Assembly (NCBI GenBank): GCA_030602885.1
Contig: JAUVYV010000026.1
Location: forward strand, 1 to 48,471
Length of the DNA stretch: 48,471 bases
Direction of reading: 5' to 3'
DNA from: Phycisphaerales bacterium
GTDB lineage: Bacteria; Planctomycetota; Phycisphaerae; Sedimentisphaerales; Anaerobacaceae
In this document: one piece after another, positions 27,095-35,893 of the stretch
Numbering within the stretch: the first letter of the stretch is position 1
Layout of the letters: each line of letters starts with the position of its first letter
The notes under the pieces: generated by a model
The model's database searches: none
The model's input: only the letters and a program-made list of their open reading frames with translations
What the model was told of the DNA's origin: nothing
Program-made: the position numbers and the translations under genes

Positions 27095-30000
27095 TCAATC
27101 CGCCAATTCCAAAGCCGTTTGCTCGAAGAAATCAATGCATTTTGCGATATCGGGCATGGAGTTGTCCCAGTTGTATTCGTATTCGATTGCAATGGTCCCG
27201 CGGAAATTTTGACGCTTCAGCTCAGCCAGAACAGCAGGGACATTTGCTTTACCCGTCCCCCAGGGGATATCGTGTGCCCTGAGATTGCCAAGCTCGTTGA
27301 GGTCCTTTAAGTGCAACGATATGATTCTTCCCTCGAGAGTTTTCAGCCCCTCAACGGGGTCGATACCGGATCGCATCCAGTGACCTGTATCGGCGCAGGC
27401 GCCGATTCGTCTGCTCCGGCCCTGACAGACTTTCAAGACTTCAGCCGGGTCCCAGTATCGGGACTCACCTTTGGCGTGGTTATGTATCGCTAAGTTCATC
27501 TCATACTCGCTGCAGAGCTTCTCTAACATATCGAGCCGGTTGGGGTCGGGCTCCGAAACGAATGTCTCGATACCCATCTCTCGTGCGAAATCGAATATCT
27601 TTCTGCACTGTTTCTCTTGTTTCGGCCAGGCGCCGATGTAGCAGTTGATGATTCTTATTCCGGCGTCACTGAGCTTGCCTCTGACTTCTCTGCGGAGCTT
27701 TGCGGGCATCAGGTAGCTAAACAATATGCGCTTATCATCATTGGTCAGACGCTGGCCTGCTCTGGGACCAAAGATGTAGGCCTCGATGTTTCTAAGACCG
27801 AGTTGAGAGGCCTTTTCAATAGATTCGTTAAACGAGAATCTGTTGAACGACCAGAACTGCACTGCGAGGTTGAAGCCGAGCTTTTCCTGTGCGCGGACCG
27901 CATCTGTAAGCTTCCCGCTCGGCGTTGTCGAAGCGGGCAAATCGCCCAACGCAAACTGTATCGCCGCAAGAAAATGCTCGAGGAACATCTCGTCCCAGAA
28001 CACATACGGATTATGCCCTATCGTCGTGTAATAGACTCGGCCTGCACCGTGGCTCTTGACCCAGGCGAGTGGATAGTCGTTGTCGTCGCGAAAGCAGTTG
28101 CCGTAAGCGCGTCCCTGCTCCATATCCGTCTTGTCAACGTCGATACTGAACAGCACACGAACATTGTCTCTCGAATAGATTTCGTGGAATCGGAAAAACT
28201 CATCTGTGAATTCGAATCCTTTTCCGGCGAAGCCGGCGTTGAGTGGGTGGGTCGGATCGTCGAGTTTGGTCGTCACTGTCTCGTCACTCTCTCTGTGGTT
28301 TGCACCGAATGTTCCCAACATCTTAGAGTATTCGGCAAAGTCCATTGTCCAGCCCGGCTGCTTGGCAAAGCCGACACTTGCAGCGTGATTGCCGAGCACC
28401 CCCCCACCGCGATAGACAAAGTCCAGCAGATTCTGCCTCAGCTCTTCGCTGTTAAAGCTATCGCCAACCGTATTATTAAAGAAAACCGCATCAAACTCAC
28501 TCAGCTTATCCGCCTCGAAATACGCTGGATCCTCGGTCACAACCGTCTCATAAGCCCCTAATCTTTCCCCCATCAACTCAACGGCATAATTGGCGTGCGG
28601 GACCGAGGGATGCTTGCCATGACCGACACTTTTGTCGAAGACCAGCAGTCGTCTGGGCTTTTTCGGTGTGGCCGGCGCTTTTGCGGGAATTGCATTTTCG
28701 ATTTTCCGCTGCTCCTCATCACTGACGCCAGCTTGGCGTCTTACCCCTTTTGTTCGGCCAATGTATGCACGGTGATAGCTCACGATTGGAGCAATTATCT
28801 TATCAAAAAATTTGATGGACTGGGCAATTTGCTTTGTGTTGTCTTCGAAATCGTAAGCGTACTCGATGTTCCAGAGCGTAGGGTTGATTTCAAGCTCGTA
28901 GGCCTTCTTGAAGAACTCATCGAGTTTGGCCACACCGGCCCCCCAGGGGACATCGTGGCCCTGTGGACTGAACTCGTGCACATCGTGAATATGGAAGGTG
29001 ATGACTCGGTCCTTCATTTTCTCTAAGGTTTCAACCGGGTCGTACCCCGCCCGCACCCAGTAGCCCAGGTCCGGGCAGACACCCATTCGTCTGCTCCTGC
29101 CTTTGAGGACCTTGAGGATGTTGTTCGGGTCGTAGTAGAATGGAGATATGTCTTTGGTGTGATTGTGGATGGCGAGGTTGATGTCGTATTTGTCACAGTA
29201 TTTTTCCAGAAGGTCGAGCACCTCCGGTTCCGGCTCGCCGGTGATCGTTTCCACACCTAATTTCCTGCAGAATTCGAAAAGTTTTTTCACCATCTGCTCG
29301 TCATTCGGTATCTTATGAACGTAGTAGCAGACCATCCGAACATCCGAGTCGAGCAGCTTCCTTCGCAACGCAATGACCTCATCATCGCCCATATTAAAGT
29401 CAGGCCCACCCTCGATATATCGCAGCCCCAGCGCCGCGGTCTTCTCAATTGCCTCGTCAAACGAGTATTCCTTAAAGCTGTACGCACCAATTCCCAGACG
29501 CCAATCGAGGGTCTCCCGAGCGCGAACGGCGCCGGTGAGTTTGGCGCTCGGGGTCGTGGGGGCGGGCAGGTCGCCGAGGGCAAACTGTGTCCCGTCGAGC
29601 AAGTGCTTGAGGAACAGCGGATTCCAGAAGGTCTCGGCGTTGTGACCGAAGGCAGTGAAGAAGACACGTCCCCTGCCGTAGTTCTTCACCCAACTGAATG
29701 GGAAGTCCTTGTCCTTCTGGCGTTCAGGCAAGAACCTACGACTCGGGCTCATATCCATCTTGGCCGTGTCGATGCTTACGAGCACGCGCAGCTTGTCTCG
29801 TGAGTAGCCGTGGCGGAACTGAAAGGCCTGGTCTGTTATCTCGAAGCCCTTTCGCCCAAAGGCGGCGTTGACGGGATGCTCGGGGTCATCGATCTTGATG
29901 GCGATTGTCTCGTGCGCCTGCCAGGGGTGGCCTCCGTCTTCGTAGCCGCCGAGCATCTCGCCAAACTCAGGCCAGAAGTGATAATCGGGCCACTGCGCAA

Positions 30001-30454
30001 ATGTCGCCGCTACGGCGTGAATGCCGATGAAGCCGCCGCCGCCATAGACAAAATCAAGCAGACTTTTCTTCAACTGCGGGTCTTCAAAAAGCACGCCCAC
30101 CGTATTATTGAAGCAGACAGCATCGAACTGCTTTATATTTTCCGGTTTGAACATCTCAATATCGTTGCTGACGACCGTCTCGTAGGCGCCGGTTTTTTCG
30201 CCCATAAGCTCGATGGCATAATTGCTGCAGGGTATCGAGGCATGGCCTTTTACGACTTTGCCGTCCCTGACATTGAGGTTGACGACGAGCAGCTTTCTCG
30301 GCTTTTGCGGTTTGGCAGACGCTTTTCGGGGTATCGCCTTTTGGATTTTTTCGCGTTCGCCGGCTGTTACCTGGGCAAATACACAGTCGCCGAACATCGC
30401 AGCTAACAGAATTGCGAACAGGATGACGTTGATGATTTGCGTTTTTCGGTTCAT
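27095..30454 (-). CDS. Four-domain exported protein: ThuA - TIM barrel - ThuA - TIM barrel
   Basis: 1,119 residues in one uninterrupted frame. Sec signal 1-27 (ending CVFAQ). ThuA domain 1 at about 53-296 (FDAVCFNNTVG, FIGIHAVAATFAQWP); isomerase/epimerase barrel 1 at 318-560; ThuA domain 2 at 600-838 (FDAVFFNNTVG, VLGNHAASVGFAKQP); barrel 2 at 859-1119. Each half starts with the same kind of linker (IQKAIPRKASAKPQKPRK, IENAIPAKAPATPKKPRR) and the same ThuA-to-barrel joint (QFALGDLPA.TTPS.KLT.AVRA), so the gene arose by internal duplication of a two-domain unit. Barrel 2 keeps the metal-type motif ADTGHW (Asp1022, His1025); barrel 1 has PDLGYW (Asp462, Tyr465) and FHIHD for LHLKD, so it may be inactive or differently specific. 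AAAGGAG lies before ATG 30454. Confidence 0.88.
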   Translation of the reverse strand: MNRKTQIINVILFAILLAAMFGDCVFAQVTAGEREKIQKAIPRKASAKPQKPRKLLVVNLNVRDGKVVKGHASIPCSNYAIELMGEKTGAYETVVSNDIEMFKPENIKQFDAVCFNNTVGVLFEDPQLKKSLLDFVYGGGGFIGIHAVAATFAQWPDYHFWPEFGEMLGGYEDGGHPWQAHETIAIKIDDPEHPVNAAFGRKGFEITDQAFQFRHGYSRDKLRVLVSIDTAKMDMSPSRRFLPERQKDKDFPFSWVKNYGRGRVFFTAFGHNAETFWNPLFLKHLLDGTQFALGDLPAPTTPSAKLTGAVRARETLDWRLGIGAYSFKEYSFDEAIEKTAALGLRYIEGGPDFNMGDDEVIALRRKLLDSDVRMVCYYVHKIPNDEQMVKKLFEFCRKLGVETITGEPEPEVLDLLEKYCDKYDINLAIHNHTKDISPFYYDPNNILKVLKGRSRRMGVCPDLGYWVRAGYDPVETLEKMKDRVITFHIHDVHEFSPQGHDVPWGAGVAKLDEFFKKAYELEINPTLWNIEYAYDFEDNTKQIAQSIKFFDKIIAPIVSYHRAYIGRTKGVRRQAGVSDEEQRKIENAIPAKAPATPKKPRRLLVFDKSVGHGKHPSVPHANYAVELMGERLGAYETVVTEDPAYFEADKLSEFDAVFFNNTVGDSFNSEELRQNLLDFVYRGGGVLGNHAASVGFAKQPGWTMDFAEYSKMLGTFGANHRESDETVTTKLDDPTHPLNAGFAGKGFEFTDEFFRFHEIYSRDNVRVLFSIDVDKTDMEQGRAYGNCFRDDNDYPLAWVKSHGAGRVYYTTIGHNPYVFWDEMFLEHFLAAIQFALGDLPASTTPSGKLTDAVRAQEKLGFNLAVQFWSFNRFSFNESIEKASQLGLRNIEAYIFGPRAGQRLTNDDKRILFSYLMPAKLRREVRGKLSDAGIRIINCYIGAWPKQEKQCRKIFDFAREMGIETFVSEPDPNRLDMLEKLCSEYEMNLAIHNHAKGESRYWDPAEVLKVCQGRSRRIGACADTGHWMRSGIDPVEGLKTLEGRIISLHLKDLNELGNLRAHDIPWGTGKANVPAVLAELKRQNFRGTIAIEYEYNWDNSMPDIAKCIDFFEQTALELAD

Positions 30455-30488
30455 TTTTGCCGGCTCCTTTCGAGAATAATGATTTTTG

Positions 30489-31802
30489 TTATAAGTGCCA
30501 CGGACTTCTCATCGGTCGGCCGAGCATTTCGTTGGCGGTCGGGTCATCGATGATAGTTTCTGTTTTCGGGTCGAACTTTATTCTGCGCCCTAACAGCATC
30601 GATATCTGTCCCAAATGTCCGGGTATGGCAGAGTGGTGTGCGACTTCGCAGGGTGTGATGGTGGGCCTGCGGGTTTTTATACAGTCGAGGAAATTGCGAT
30701 GGTGCTCCGGCGAACGGTATAACTGAATATCGTTCGGGCCGAACGTCTCTTTAAGCAGGCCCGATGGCTCGGCATCGACCCTTTCTCTATTGACCCACAC
30801 CCAGCCATCCTCACCTATCCACTTCGTCCCCCCTCGCAGCCCCACACTACCGCCAAGCACCATCTCAACACCATTGGCGTACCTGCAGATTACTCGATAC
30901 TTCGTCGCGGTGTTCCAAAGACCCGTCTTTGGATACTCGCCCTTACCATCAACCTCTACCGGGGCCTCATAATCCATCCCAAGCCCCCAGTGTGCGATGT
31001 CCCCATGATGCCCTATCCAATCCATTATCTGACCGCCCCCGTAATCCAGATGCCATCGCCAGTTCTTATGAACTCTCGCAACCGCATACGGTGCATACGG
31101 TGCCGGACCGAGCCAGAAGTCGTAATCGAGTTCGGGCGGTGGTGGCTCAATCTTCTCTTGACCTTTAGTACCGGCAAAGTCAGTGTGTCCGCCCGGCAGA
31201 CCCACCTCTACTCGCTGGATTTTCCCGATCCTCCCGTTGCGGACGAGCATACATGCAAAGCGGAAGTTTGCAACCGATCGCTGCCAGCTTCCGGTCTGCC
31301 AGATTCGGTTGTACCGTTTGACCGCCTCGCACATCGCCCGGCCTTCACGAAGCGTATGCGACAGCGGCTTTTCGCTATATATGTCTTTGCCCGCCCTGGC
31401 GGCTTCAATTGCAGGTATCCCATGCCAGTGGTCCGGCACACCCAGCGACACTGCATCGATGTCGTTTCGTGCCAGCAGCTCACGGAAATCATGATATGTC
31501 GCACAATCCTTGTTGCCGTACTTCTCGTTTACGAGCCGGGCTGCGTTGTTCAAGTGATTTTTGTCGAGGTCACAAACGGCAATAATCCGTGCGTCGCCCT
31601 CGTTGAGGAAACTTTGAAGGTTTTCAGTCCCCATCCACCCCGTCCCGATACAACCGAGCGTGATGCGGTTGCTCGGCGCAACAGTTCCTGCAGCACCCGG
31701 GGCCGACGGCGAGACGATATAGGGAAAGCCGAATGCGACTGCCAACGTTCCGGCAGTCTTCTTTAGAAAACGGCGTCGGTTAACTTTCTGACCTTTTGTC
31801 AT
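30489..31802 (-). CDS. Tat-exported Gfo/Idh/MocA oxidoreductase
   Basis: 437 residues; Tat signal with three Arg in a row (NRRRFLKKTAG, 8-18). Rossmann loop IGTGWMGTEN, catalytic Lys in YSEKPLSHTL (Ser for Cys), second site DWIGHHGDIAHWG, in which Ile-Gly-His replaces Gly-Ala/Val-His. Ends RPMRSPWHL. The loop GLPGGHTDFAGTKGQEKIE (around 225-243) has no counterpart in the other copies and probably lines the substrate pocket. Gap of 34 bp to the four-domain protein downstream and 27 bp to the next oxidoreductase upstream. The stretch 30790-31200 is much more C-rich on the + strand than the gene's two ends. Confidence 0.9.
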   Translation of the reverse strand: MTKGQKVNRRRFLKKTAGTLAVAFGFPYIVSPSAPGAAGTVAPSNRITLGCIGTGWMGTENLQSFLNEGDARIIAVCDLDKNHLNNAARLVNEKYGNKDCATYHDFRELLARNDIDAVSLGVPDHWHGIPAIEAARAGKDIYSEKPLSHTLREGRAMCEAVKRYNRIWQTGSWQRSVANFRFACMLVRNGRIGKIQRVEVGLPGGHTDFAGTKGQEKIEPPPPELDYDFWLGPAPYAPYAVARVHKNWRWHLDYGGGQIMDWIGHHGDIAHWGLGMDYEAPVEVDGKGEYPKTGLWNTATKYRVICRYANGVEMVLGGSVGLRGGTKWIGEDGWVWVNRERVDAEPSGLLKETFGPNDIQLYRSPEHHRNFLDCIKTRRPTITPCEVAHHSAIPGHLGQISMLLGRRIKFDPKTETIIDDPTANEMLGRPMRSPWHL

Positions 31803-31829
31803 AAACTAAGGTTCCTTGAACTATGTCTG

Positions 31830-33092
31830 TTACAAATGCCGGGGGCTTCGCATTGTCCTTGCAGAAAACTTCTCGGCCTCATGGTCATCTACGAAGTGTT
31901 CGCTGGCCGGTTCCCATTTGAGCGGCCTGTTGAGACGATAGGCAATGTTGCCCAGATGGCAGACGGTAACGGAGCGGTGACCGGTCTCGACATCGGCCAC
32001 CGGTTTTCTGCGTGAGCGGATACATTCGAAGAAATTCGCCTTGTGGTCGCTGCTGTAATACAGGCGCTTCTCGTTCGGACTTATCTTGTGCAGAGCCAGT
32101 GGACGCGGCTTTGTACGGAGCCAGTCGCGGTGCATTTCGACTTCGCCGTCCGTGCCGATTACCCTCACGGAATACTCGCTGTAATCTGCCGGCTCTCTGC
32201 GAACCATCGTGACTCCGTTTGAATAAACGAAGCTGATTTCGCGCGTCCCGTCGGGCGGATAAATTTCGACCGGGCCGCTGTTGTCCATACCGAGAGCCCA
32301 CTGGACGATATCGAAATGGTGGGCCCCCCAGTCCGTTACCGATCCGCCGGAGTAATCCCAGTAGCTTCGCCATCTTCGGAATATAGTGTAGTTGTAAGCT
32401 CTCAGTGGCGCCTGCCCGAGCCACATCTCCCAGTCGAGCCCCTCACGGACCGGCTCAGCCGGCAGGTCACAGTCACCCGCATGGCCGTGAACTCCAACGA
32501 CTATATGTTTGACCTGGCCGATATACCCGTTGCGTACAAGCTCACAGCCGTGACGAAAGTAGTAGCCGCTGCGCTGCTGGCTGCCCGTCTGGAAAACGCG
32601 ACCGTAACGCCTCACTGCATTGACCATAGCCCTGCCTTCGCCAATGGTTAGTGTCATTGGCTTTTCGCAGTAGATGTCCTTGCCTGCTTCAGCGGCCCTG
32701 ATTGCAGCTATCGCGTGCCAGTGGTCCGGCGTCGCAATAATAACTGCATCGATATCGTCCCTTGCCAACAGCTCTCTGAAGTCACGATAAGCGGCGCAAT
32801 CACTGTTGCCGTAAGCTTCGTTTACCCTGCCACACGCACGTTCTCTCCGCTCGGTATCAACGTCACAAACCGCAAGGACCTTTGCTTGCTCTCTTGAAAG
32901 ACAATCACGCAGGTGCCCCCCGCCCATCCCCCCTACGCCGATAGACCCGATTGTAATACGATTGCTGGGGGCGGTGCCGCCCGATTTGCCCAGCGCACTT
33001 GAAGGTACGATATACGGAAAGCCAAGGGCCGCTGCCGTCGCGGTAACGTTTTGTAGAAACTTACGTCTATTCATTTGCATCGCAGGCGGCAT
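31830..33092 (-). CDS. Tat-exported Gfo/Idh/MocA oxidoreductase (short copy)
   Basis: 420 residues, the shortest exported copy. Tat signal NRRKFLQNVTATAA. The start is uncertain: ATG at 33092, 33080 and 33074 are all in frame and none has a clear ribosome site; 33074 would give MNRRKF, as in the two genes upstream. Rossmann loop IGVGGMGGGH, YCEKPMTLTI, second site DWGAHHFDIVQWA, end RTMRSPRHL (Arg for the near-invariant Trp). The segment after the Lys motif has YYFRHGCEL where others have F RFACEL. Its ThuB-like layout is otherwise standard. Confidence 0.9.
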   Translation of the reverse strand: MPPAMQMNRRKFLQNVTATAAALGFPYIVPSSALGKSGGTAPSNRITIGSIGVGGMGGGHLRDCLSREQAKVLAVCDVDTERRERACGRVNEAYGNSDCAAYRDFRELLARDDIDAVIIATPDHWHAIAAIRAAEAGKDIYCEKPMTLTIGEGRAMVNAVRRYGRVFQTGSQQRSGYYFRHGCELVRNGYIGQVKHIVVGVHGHAGDCDLPAEPVREGLDWEMWLGQAPLRAYNYTIFRRWRSYWDYSGGSVTDWGAHHFDIVQWALGMDNSGPVEIYPPDGTREISFVYSNGVTMVRREPADYSEYSVRVIGTDGEVEMHRDWLRTKPRPLALHKISPNEKRLYYSSDHKANFFECIRSRRKPVADVETGHRSVTVCHLGNIAYRLNRPLKWEPASEHFVDDHEAEKFSARTMRSPRHL

Positions 33093-33119
33093 TGCAGCCG
33101 CTCAAAGAATAATAACATT

Positions 33120-34448
33120 TTACAGATGCCAGGGACTTCGCATAGGCCTGGCCAACATCCGATTCGCTTCATCATCATTCGTAATTTGCTCTCGCCTGGG
33201 ATCCCAGGCGAGTTTCTTGCCGGTCAGCATAGCAATATTGATAAGGTGACATATAGTGCCCGTTCTCTGGCCTACCTCTGCCGGTGCGAACGGCTGGGTT
33301 CGGCTTCTCACGGAGTTAAGGAAATTCTCATGATGGCTCGCAGTTCTGCCGAGAGTGATTTCGTTCGGACCAATCTGCTCTCGCAGCAGCGATTTCGGCT
33401 CGGCTTCGAGGCGACCGCCGTGTATGTGGACAAAAATCCAGCCGTCGGCGCCCTCGAACTTGATACCCCTGGGGGTTTTGCTTACACCCAGCAGGCGGAC
33501 GCCGTTAGCGTACTGACATTCAAATTGAAATTTGTAGAACGTGTCGAAAAGACTGTTCTCAGGCCTTCTGCCGCGACCTGACAGCTCAACCGGGCCGCTG
33601 CTGTCGGCATCATTACTCAGTTGGGCAAGGTCAAGAATGTGGGCGCCTCTGTCGGTCATTTCGCCGCCAGAGTAATCAAGAATATAGCGAAAACTGCCGT
33701 GACAGCGCTTCCGCGTATAAGCAACCCAGGGGGTATGACCGAGCCACATATCGTAATCGAACCCCTTGGGGACAGGCATAACCGGTTGAGGGGGCAGTAT
33801 TCCGTGCTCGACGGGCATATTGACTCGAATGGTCTGGAGCTTGCCGATATAACCGTTGCGCACCAATTCGGCGGCAAAACGGACGCTGTCGTTTGAGCGC
33901 TCATGGCTGCCTGTTTGAAGGATTCGTCCGTATCGCTTCACGGCTTCACACACCGCCCTGCCCTCGGCGATAGTGTTGGTGAGGGGTTTCTCGCAATAGA
34001 TGTCCTTGCCGGCCTTGGCCGCAGCAATACTTATCACACCGTGCCAGTGGTCGGGAGTACAGACCGTTACGGCATCGATATCGTCGCGGGCCAACAGCTC
34101 GCGGAAATCGTTATAGGTCGCGCAGTCGCGATTGTTGTACCTTTTGTTGACGATATCTCCTGCTCTGGTGCGGTGTTTTGTATCTACATCGCAGACGGCA
34201 ACAACCTGGACGCTTGATTTTGAAAGTTTCGGCGCATTTGCCACGTACCAGACCTGTTCGACGGCGCCAAGGAAGGCCTTGAGATTATAAGTACCCTGGC
34301 CGCCGACCCCGATGCACCCCATGACAATACGGTTGCTTGGTGCAACAGTGCCTGCACTTCCGAGAACCGATGAGCCGACAAGACAGGGAAACGCCAGCCC
34401 CCCTGCTGCCGCACGCGCTGCAGTTTTTAAGAAACTACGCCTGTTCAT
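33120..34448 (-). CDS. Tat-exported Gfo/Idh/MocA oxidoreductase (second tandem pair, copy A)
   Basis: 442 residues; starts MNRRSFLKTAARAAAGG. Rossmann loop IGVGGQGTYN, then an insertion in the first Rossmann half (VEQVWYVANAPKLSKSS, about 64-80) shared only in part with its neighbour. Catalytic Lys in YCEKPLTNTI; second site DRGAHILDLAQLS; end RPMRSPWHL. It pairs with the next gene upstream (34493-35866): both have the Lys motif YCEKPL.NTIAEGRAVC, SHERSNDSVRFAAELVRNGY, EMTDRGAHI.DLAQL and GWIF.HIHGGRL. This is a second duplicated pair, distinct from the one at 19800-22463. Confidence 0.92.
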   Translation of the reverse strand: MNRRSFLKTAARAAAGGLAFPCLVGSSVLGSAGTVAPSNRIVMGCIGVGGQGTYNLKAFLGAVEQVWYVANAPKLSKSSVQVVAVCDVDTKHRTRAGDIVNKRYNNRDCATYNDFRELLARDDIDAVTVCTPDHWHGVISIAAAKAGKDIYCEKPLTNTIAEGRAVCEAVKRYGRILQTGSHERSNDSVRFAAELVRNGYIGKLQTIRVNMPVEHGILPPQPVMPVPKGFDYDMWLGHTPWVAYTRKRCHGSFRYILDYSGGEMTDRGAHILDLAQLSNDADSSGPVELSGRGRRPENSLFDTFYKFQFECQYANGVRLLGVSKTPRGIKFEGADGWIFVHIHGGRLEAEPKSLLREQIGPNEITLGRTASHHENFLNSVRSRTQPFAPAEVGQRTGTICHLINIAMLTGKKLAWDPRREQITNDDEANRMLARPMRSPWHL

Positions 34449-34492
34449 ATCACCACGTCCGGCGGCGTTGCCGCCGAAAAAAACACAGTGTA

Positions 34493-35866
34493 TTAAAGAT
34501 ACCAGGGACTTCGCATAGGCCTTGAGAGCATGCTGTTCGCCTCAGCATCATTCGTTATTTCTTCTTTGACCGGATCCCAGACGAGCTTTTTCTCGGTGAG
34601 CATCGCGATGTTCAGCAGATGGCAGATGGTGGCAGTTCTGTGACCAATCTCAGCCGAAGCGACAGGTTGTTTCCTCGCCTTTACCGAATCGATGAAGTTC
34701 TGGTGATGTCCCGGGCTGCGCCCGAGATGCAGTTCGCCGGGAGCGATAGACTGCTGCAGCAAAGATTCCGGCTGAGCTTTGAGGCGGCCGCCATGTATGT
34801 GAATAAAAATCCAGCCGTCACTTCCTTCGAACTTCAACCCTCTCGGGTCTCTGCTTGAGCCAATCAGACGTACGCCGTTTGCATATTTGCACTCGAAGTC
34901 GTACTGCATGAAGGCGTCAAAGATGCCCGAAGCAGGCGACTTGCCTCTGCCTTCGAGCTCTATCGGGCCGCTATCGTCGGCATCGTTGCCAAGCTGTGCA
35001 AGGTCGATGATGTGGGCGCCGCGGTCGGTCATCTCGCCCCCGCCATACGTCAAGATGAAACGCCACCAAAAGTGACTTCGGTACTTCGTGTATGGCATTT
35101 CCGGCGTCGGCCCAAGCCACATATCGTAGTCCAGACTCTTGGGAACCTCCATGACGGGCTGTGCCTCGGTCATAGTCAGAATCTTCCTGTGGTGTGGGTC
35201 GGAGTTCGGCATGTTCACTCTGATTGTGTGGAGCTTGCCTATGTAGCCGTTGCGAACAAGTTCGGCGGCAAAACGCACGCTGTCGTTGGAGCGCTCATGA
35301 CTGCCGGTCTGGAGGATACGTCCTTGTTTCTCGACGGCGTCGCACACCGCCCTGCCTTCGGCAATAGTGTTGACCAGTGGCTTTTCACAGTAGATGTCTT
35401 TGCCTGCCTCGGCGGCGGCTACACTGATTAGTCCATGCCAGTGATCGGGGGTGCAAACGGCAACGGCATCGATGTCGTCACGCTCGAGCAGTTGCCGAAA
35501 GTCACCGTAGGCCTCACAGCCGCCGTAATCACCTGTCGGAGACTCGCCGGCATAATACTCCTTAACAACCCTTCGTGCAGGATTCAAACCGGCGACTTGC
35601 CCTCCGTGGTAAAGGTCGCTGCCTTTCTCAACATCACAGACGGCGACAACCTGCACTCCGGGAATTCTCAGAAAGGCCCGCATATTGCCCGTCCCCTGCG
35701 GGCCGACACCAATACAGCCCATCACTATCCGATTGCTTGGGGACACCGTTCCGGTCTTGCCAGGGGCCGACGACGCCACCAGATAAGGAAAACCCACACT
35801 GCCCAACACCACGCCGCTTCCGCCCTTGAGAAACGTGCGCCGATTCATTTTATTGCTCATCGTCAC
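34493..35866 (-). CDS. Tat-exported Gfo/Idh/MocA oxidoreductase (second tandem pair, copy B)
   Basis: 457 residues; Tat signal NRRTFLKGGSG at 8-18 after a short lead (MTMSNKM). AAGGGG lies six bases before ATG 35866. Rossmann loop IGVGPQGTGN, an insertion SDLYHGGQVAGLNPARR (about 82-98) at a place where copy A is shorter, YCEKPLVNTI, DRGAHIIDLAQLG, end RPMRSPWYL. An extra loop NSDPHHRKILTMTEAQ (around 230-245) has two adjacent His and may reshape the pocket. First of the run of ten exported oxidoreductases when read in the direction of transcription. Confidence 0.92.
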   Translation of the reverse strand: MTMSNKMNRRTFLKGGSGVVLGSVGFPYLVASSAPGKTGTVSPSNRIVMGCIGVGPQGTGNMRAFLRIPGVQVVAVCDVEKGSDLYHGGQVAGLNPARRVVKEYYAGESPTGDYGGCEAYGDFRQLLERDDIDAVAVCTPDHWHGLISVAAAEAGKDIYCEKPLVNTIAEGRAVCDAVEKQGRILQTGSHERSNDSVRFAAELVRNGYIGKLHTIRVNMPNSDPHHRKILTMTEAQPVMEVPKSLDYDMWLGPTPEMPYTKYRSHFWWRFILTYGGGEMTDRGAHIIDLAQLGNDADDSGPIELEGRGKSPASGIFDAFMQYDFECKYANGVRLIGSSRDPRGLKFEGSDGWIFIHIHGGRLKAQPESLLQQSIAPGELHLGRSPGHHQNFIDSVKARKQPVASAEIGHRTATICHLLNIAMLTEKKLVWDPVKEEITNDAEANSMLSRPMRSPWYL

Positions 35867-35893
35867 CCCTTCTGATTGCTGCCGTAAAATCGA

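Noticed and set aside
30990-31766. Plus-strand frame of 258 codons, and similar ones at 27617-28561 and 14660-15661
   Set aside because: All lie opposite well-supported minus-strand genes and carry no recognisable domain.
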